NCBI GenBank assembly: GCA_905200905.1 | Contig: CAJKMA010000095.1 | Coordinates: 1-7,682 of the forward strand | Direction: 5' to 3' | Length of the DNA: 7,682 bases | Source of the DNA: an uncultured Bacillota bacterium | Lineage (GTDB): Bacteria > Bacillota > Clostridia > Lachnospirales > Lachnospiraceae | In this document: positions 6,011 to 7,682 of the stretch, piece after piece | Layout: each line of letters begins with the position of its first letter | Position numbering within the stretch: position 1 is the stretch's first letter | Program-made: the position numbers and the translations under genes | The notes under the pieces: generated by a model | Databases searched by the model: none | What the model saw: only the letters and a program-made list of their open reading frames with translations | Told to the model about the DNA's origin: nothing

Positions 6011-6454
6011 GTGAGGATTATAGCTAAGTTACTGTTGCTTTCACTTGAGGAAGATGAAGAAGTAGTATTAAATGCAGTTATGTCTGCATTGGGAAGTTTT
6101 GAAAATAAAACACAGTTAAAAGAAGAAATAGCGTGTGAAAAATTAGCCTTTGCAGGAATGGAAATAGATGCATCAAAACGGTTAGTATATCGTGGTGAGA
6201 AAGAAGTAAATATTACGTTTACAGAATTTGAAATATTGCATTTATTAGCAAGGAATCCAGGCAGAGTGTTCAGCAAGGAGCAGATTTATGATATTGTCTG
6301 GAAGGAATCCTATTCCGGCGATTACAACATCATCATGAGCCATATCCGTAATCTACGTGAGAAAATAGAAGATAACCCAAGTAAACCGATTTACATACAA
6401 ACAGTATGGGGAGTTGGGTATCGTTTTAACAAAAATTTAAGCAGTGGTCTGTGA
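6011..6454 (+). CDS. OmpR/PhoB-type winged-helix protein without receiver domain
   Basis: 147 residues. Residues 45-140 are a complete OmpR-type DNA-binding winged helix: FTEFEILHLLARNPGRVFSK (70-89), then EQIYDIVW, then the recognition helix IIMSHIRNLREKIED (107-121) and the wing YIQTVWGVGYRFN. The usual N-terminal receiver domain with its phosphorylated Asp is absent. It is replaced by a short acidic segment of about 35 residues (RIIAKLLLLSLEEDEEVVL...). The length and the clean MRIIAK-type start suggest a stable family form, not a recent truncation. The start is GTG 6011, 8 bases after the carboxypeptidase stop; GGGGA abuts it directly, an unusually short spacing. It is the last gene of the operon and ends inside a terminator. 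It may add DNA-level control over the operon or over the element itself. Confidence 0.88.
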   Translation: MRIIAKLLLLSLEEDEEVVLNAVMSALGSFENKTQLKEEIACEKLAFAGMEIDASKRLVYRGEKEVNITFTEFEILHLLARNPGRVFSKEQIYDIVWKESYSGDYNIIMSHIRNLREKIEDNPSKPIYIQTVWGVGYRFNKNLSSGL

Positions 6455-6481
6455 AAATATTCCAGATCACTGCTTATTTTT
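6439..6481. terminator. Bidirectional intrinsic terminator
   Basis: AAGCAGTGGTCTG (6439-6451) pairs with CAGATCACTGCTT (6463-6475) over 13 pairs with one G-T, around an 11-base loop. It is followed on the plus strand by ATTTTTCC, and on the minus strand by TTAAATTTTTG. It ends both the six-gene operon and the convergent XRE gene; both stop codons lie inside or at the edge of the hairpin. Confidence 0.85.
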
Positions 6482-6731
6482 CCTTTTTAACACCCAAGAG
6501 ATATTCACAAGATACATGAAAAAATTCTGCAAGAGCAACGACTTCATAATCCGGTACAAAACGTGTTCCTTGTTCGATACGAAGTACGGTAAGGTCACTG
6601 AATTCATATCCGGCCAGTTGTAGTTGTTCGGCTAATGCTTTTTGCGACATATGTTTTTCGATTCGTAGGGCTTTTACACGTTGTCCGATAAGGTTCTTGG
6701 AATTACTTTCCTGATTCCAGTAAATCTTCAT
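6474..6731 (-). CDS. Small XRE-family helix-turn-helix repressor
   Basis: 85 residues, essentially one Cro/C1-type DNA-binding domain. The five-helix pattern runs from LIGQRVKALRIEKHMSQKAL (14-33) through FSDLTVLRIEQG (44-55, recognition helix and following turn) to YEVVALAEFFHVSCEYLLGV (62-81). There is no peptidase or oligomerization tail. ATG 6731 has only a weak purine site upstream (AGAAAG). The gene is divergent from the small gene at 6903, with two copies of an operator-like repeat between them (6740-6762 and 6795-6817). Autorepression and repression of the divergent gene are therefore likely. It converges on the ECF operon and shares its terminator. Confidence 0.9.
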   Translation of the reverse strand: MKIYWNQESNSKNLIGQRVKALRIEKHMSQKALAEQLQLAGYEFSDLTVLRIEQGTRFVPDYEVVALAEFFHVSCEYLLGVKKEK

Positions 6732-6739
6732 TCAAACAC

Positions 6740-6762
6740 CAACTTTCTAAAGATGAAGTGTT
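6740..6762. promoter_or_regulatory. Operator candidate O1 (imperfect)
   Basis: Contains TTCTAAAGATGAAGT (6745-6759), identical over 15 bases to the copy at 6800-6814. Here the right half GAAGTGTT is kept but the left half is degenerate. It lies 9-31 bases upstream of the XRE start codon, a position suited to autorepression. Confidence 0.55.
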
Positions 6763-6768
6763 ACATGA

Positions 6769-6797
6769 TTGATTTTACGGAATATTATTGATAATAT
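6769..6797 (+). promoter_or_regulatory. Sigma-A promoter for the gene at 6903
   Basis: TTGATT (6769-6774), a 17-base spacer, and TAATAT (6792-6797). The predicted transcription start near 6804 falls inside operator O2, so a bound repressor would block initiation. The leader to ATG 6903 is about 100 bases. Confidence 0.5.
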
Positions 6798-6817
6798 ACT
6801 TCTAAAGATGAAGTATA
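6795..6817. promoter_or_regulatory. Operator candidate O2 (perfect inverted repeat)
   Basis: TATACTTC, a 7-base centre TAAAGAT, then GAAGTATA: perfect 8-base arms, total 23 bases. This is the dyad shape expected for a dimeric XRE repressor. It overlaps the -10 edge and start site of the rightward promoter and shares 15 bases with O1, 55 bases away. Confidence 0.65.
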
Positions 6818-6902
6818 AGAGAATAAAGTTGTTGAAAATAATGCAAGGACTGATAATACTGCCTGCAAAATGCAATACTTATACGGAAAGGTGGATACAA
6901 AA

Positions 6903-7238
6903 ATGAACGAAGTATTTGAAATGGTGGCAGAGGTATTGGAGGAGCTTCGTAGCGAAGCAGGAGAGCGTGAGTATTCCGTTTGTACGAAAGAAGCGAAAAA
7001 TGCAGCTAAAGAATTAAAAAAGGCAAATCAGGAATATGAGAAGTTGCTGGCAGAGATTTCAGGAGAACAGAGGGAGCTTTTGGAAAAATATATGGATATT
7101 GTGGATCATGCCCATTTTCAAGAAGAACAAAGAGCATATTATCAGGGAATGATAGATACGATACAGATATTTGAAGGATTGGGAATTTTGAAAAAAAGAA
7201 ATAAAGTAAAAGAACTGCTTATGCATACTGAAAAATAG
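6903..7238 (+). CDS. Small helical protein of unknown function (DUF6809-like)
   Basis: 111 residues, acidic and almost entirely helical. An N-terminal segment MNEVFEMVAEVLEEL is followed by a charged region rich in Lys, Glu and Ala (about 25-60, coiled-coil-like). The C-terminal helix pair carries HFQEEQRAYYQGMIDTIQIFEGLGIL. This pattern resembles small DUF6809-type proteins found next to XRE repressors on clostridial elements, but the match is from memory and not certain. ATG 6903 is chosen over an in-frame ATG at 6870 because GGAAAGGTGG (6885-6894) lies 8 bases before it. The gene is transcribed away from the XRE gene under a promoter that overlaps an operator, and ends just before a strong terminator. 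It may be the main target of that repressor; its role is unknown. Confidence 0.8.
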   Translation: MNEVFEMVAEVLEELRSEAGEREYSVCTKEAKNAAKELKKANQEYEKLLAEISGEQRELLEKYMDIVDHAHFQEEQRAYYQGMIDTIQIFEGLGILKKRNKVKELLMHTEK

Positions 7239-7241
7239 TTC

Positions 7242-7284
7242 AAACGGGGTGGAAGGCTTACAGACAAGCTGATCACCCTGTTTT
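7242..7284 (+). terminator. Intrinsic terminator after the small helical gene
   Basis: AACGGGGTG (7243-7251) pairs with CACCCTGTT (7274-7282) with one G-T pair. A nested GGCTT/AAGCT stem lies inside, and the run TTTT (7281-7284) closes it. It starts four bases after the stop codon. Confidence 0.75.
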
Positions 7285-7313
7285 ATCCAGAATTATTCAG
7301 AAATAATCCAGAA
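7285..7313. repeat. Three phased short repeats (ATCCAGAA type)
   Basis: ATCCAGAA at 7285-7292, ATTCAGAA at 7295-7302 and ATCCAGAA at 7306-7313, spaced 10 and 11 bases, one helical turn each. They lie between a terminator and the end of the convergent XRE gene. The purpose is unknown; in AT-rich DNA this could be chance. Confidence 0.35.
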
Positions 7314-7331
7314 AAAATAGAAATCTTTCTG

Positions 7332-7682
7332 CTATTCTGTTTCATGGGTTTTATATGTACGAAGATAGGCTTCCACAAGTGCAAGGATGGTGGTTATCTG
7401 ATCGGGAGTACATTCTGAAAGATAGATCAACAGCCTTTGGTAATCCAGATTATCGTTCAGAGCCGCTGGATAAAAAAATGGATCGGCAGAGATGTGTAAA
7501 GCACGAATGAGCTGTCCGAGTTTTTCAAGACTTGGAACATTGCCATGATTTTCAATCTCTTTAATATATCTTGATGAAACACCGGATTTTTCGGATAGCT
7601 CATCATAAGTCAGCTTTTGGTCTAATCTGGCTTTCTTCAGGCGAAAACCCATGTCTTTATCAATTTTCTTAGATTTAGCCAT
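7332..7682 (-). CDS. XRE-family helix-turn-helix regulator
   Basis: 116 residues. The Cro/C1-type domain covers about 12-68: FRLKKARLDQKLTYDELSEK (13-32), then the recognition region VSSRYIKEIENHGNVPSLEKLGQLIRALHIS. A short C-terminal helical tail follows (about 75-112, DYQRLLIYLSECTPDQITTILALVEAYL) that may serve dimer formation. The ATG is the last base triplet of the window, so the ribosome binding site and promoter are out of view and a longer N-terminus cannot be excluded, although MAKSKKIDKDMG is a natural start. Regulators of this shape often control transfer genes on clostridial elements, which fits the relaxase module at the other end; that role is inferred. Confidence 0.9.
   Translation of the reverse strand: MAKSKKIDKDMGFRLKKARLDQKLTYDELSEKSGVSSRYIKEIENHGNVPSLEKLGQLIRALHISADPFFYPAALNDNLDYQRLLIYLSECTPDQITTILALVEAYLRTYKTHETE

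Noticed and set aside
6474..7238. Toxin-antitoxin pair made of the small XRE protein and the helical protein
   Set aside because: The two genes are divergent instead of co-transcribed, and the helical protein has no feature of a known toxin fold; a repressor with a regulated target fits better.
1..7682. CRISPR array, tRNA, rRNA or insertion sequence
   Set aside because: No regularly spaced long repeats, cloverleaf, ribosomal sequence or transposase was seen on either strand.

Overview
The window is an AT-rich stretch of a conjugative or mobilizable element. It most likely comes from a Gram-positive Firmicute of the class Clostridia (gut Lachnospiraceae-like). Pointers are the relaxase/MobC pair of the type carried by Tn1549-like integrative elements, strong AGGAGG-type ribosome binding sites, GTG/TTG starts, and the ECF sigma, ABC and VanY-like cargo typical of such accessory regions. 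The host assignment is inference; no ribosomal or housekeeping gene is present.

Left part (1-1430, minus strand): a mobilization module. A ribbon-helix-helix MobC protein overlaps the start of a MOBP-type relaxase by 52 bases. The relaxase reading frame breaks at a six-A run on its coding strand, and its conserved downstream part continues in the -1 frame off the left edge. A good promoter drives mobC, and its leader holds a textbook terminator-like hairpin, so the module may be attenuated.

Non-coding part (1328-1966): about 640 bases packed with inverted repeats (a candidate oriT), the mobC promoter on one strand, and a plausible sigma-A promoter on the other. A Ser/Gly/Cys-rich 42-codon reading frame also lies here, with little support.

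Centre (1967-6454, plus strand): six tightly packed genes that look like one operon. They are an ECF sigma factor, a membrane protein that may be its partner or anti-sigma factor, an ABC ATPase, an ABC-2 permease, a membrane-anchored VanY-like D,D-carboxypeptidase (peptidase M15), and an OmpR-type winged-helix protein without a receiver domain. Together they resemble a self-regulated cell-envelope stress or antimicrobial-peptide defence module carried as cargo. The start of the carboxypeptidase gene is unclear and may also carry a one-base loss in an A run.

Right part (6439-7682): a shared bidirectional terminator separates the operon from a convergent small XRE repressor. That repressor is divergent from a 111-residue helical protein of unknown function, and two copies of a 15-base operator-like repeat lie in the intergenic region, one overlapping the predicted transcription start of the divergent gene. 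A strong terminator follows, then a second, longer XRE-type regulator on the minus strand whose ATG is exactly at the right edge.
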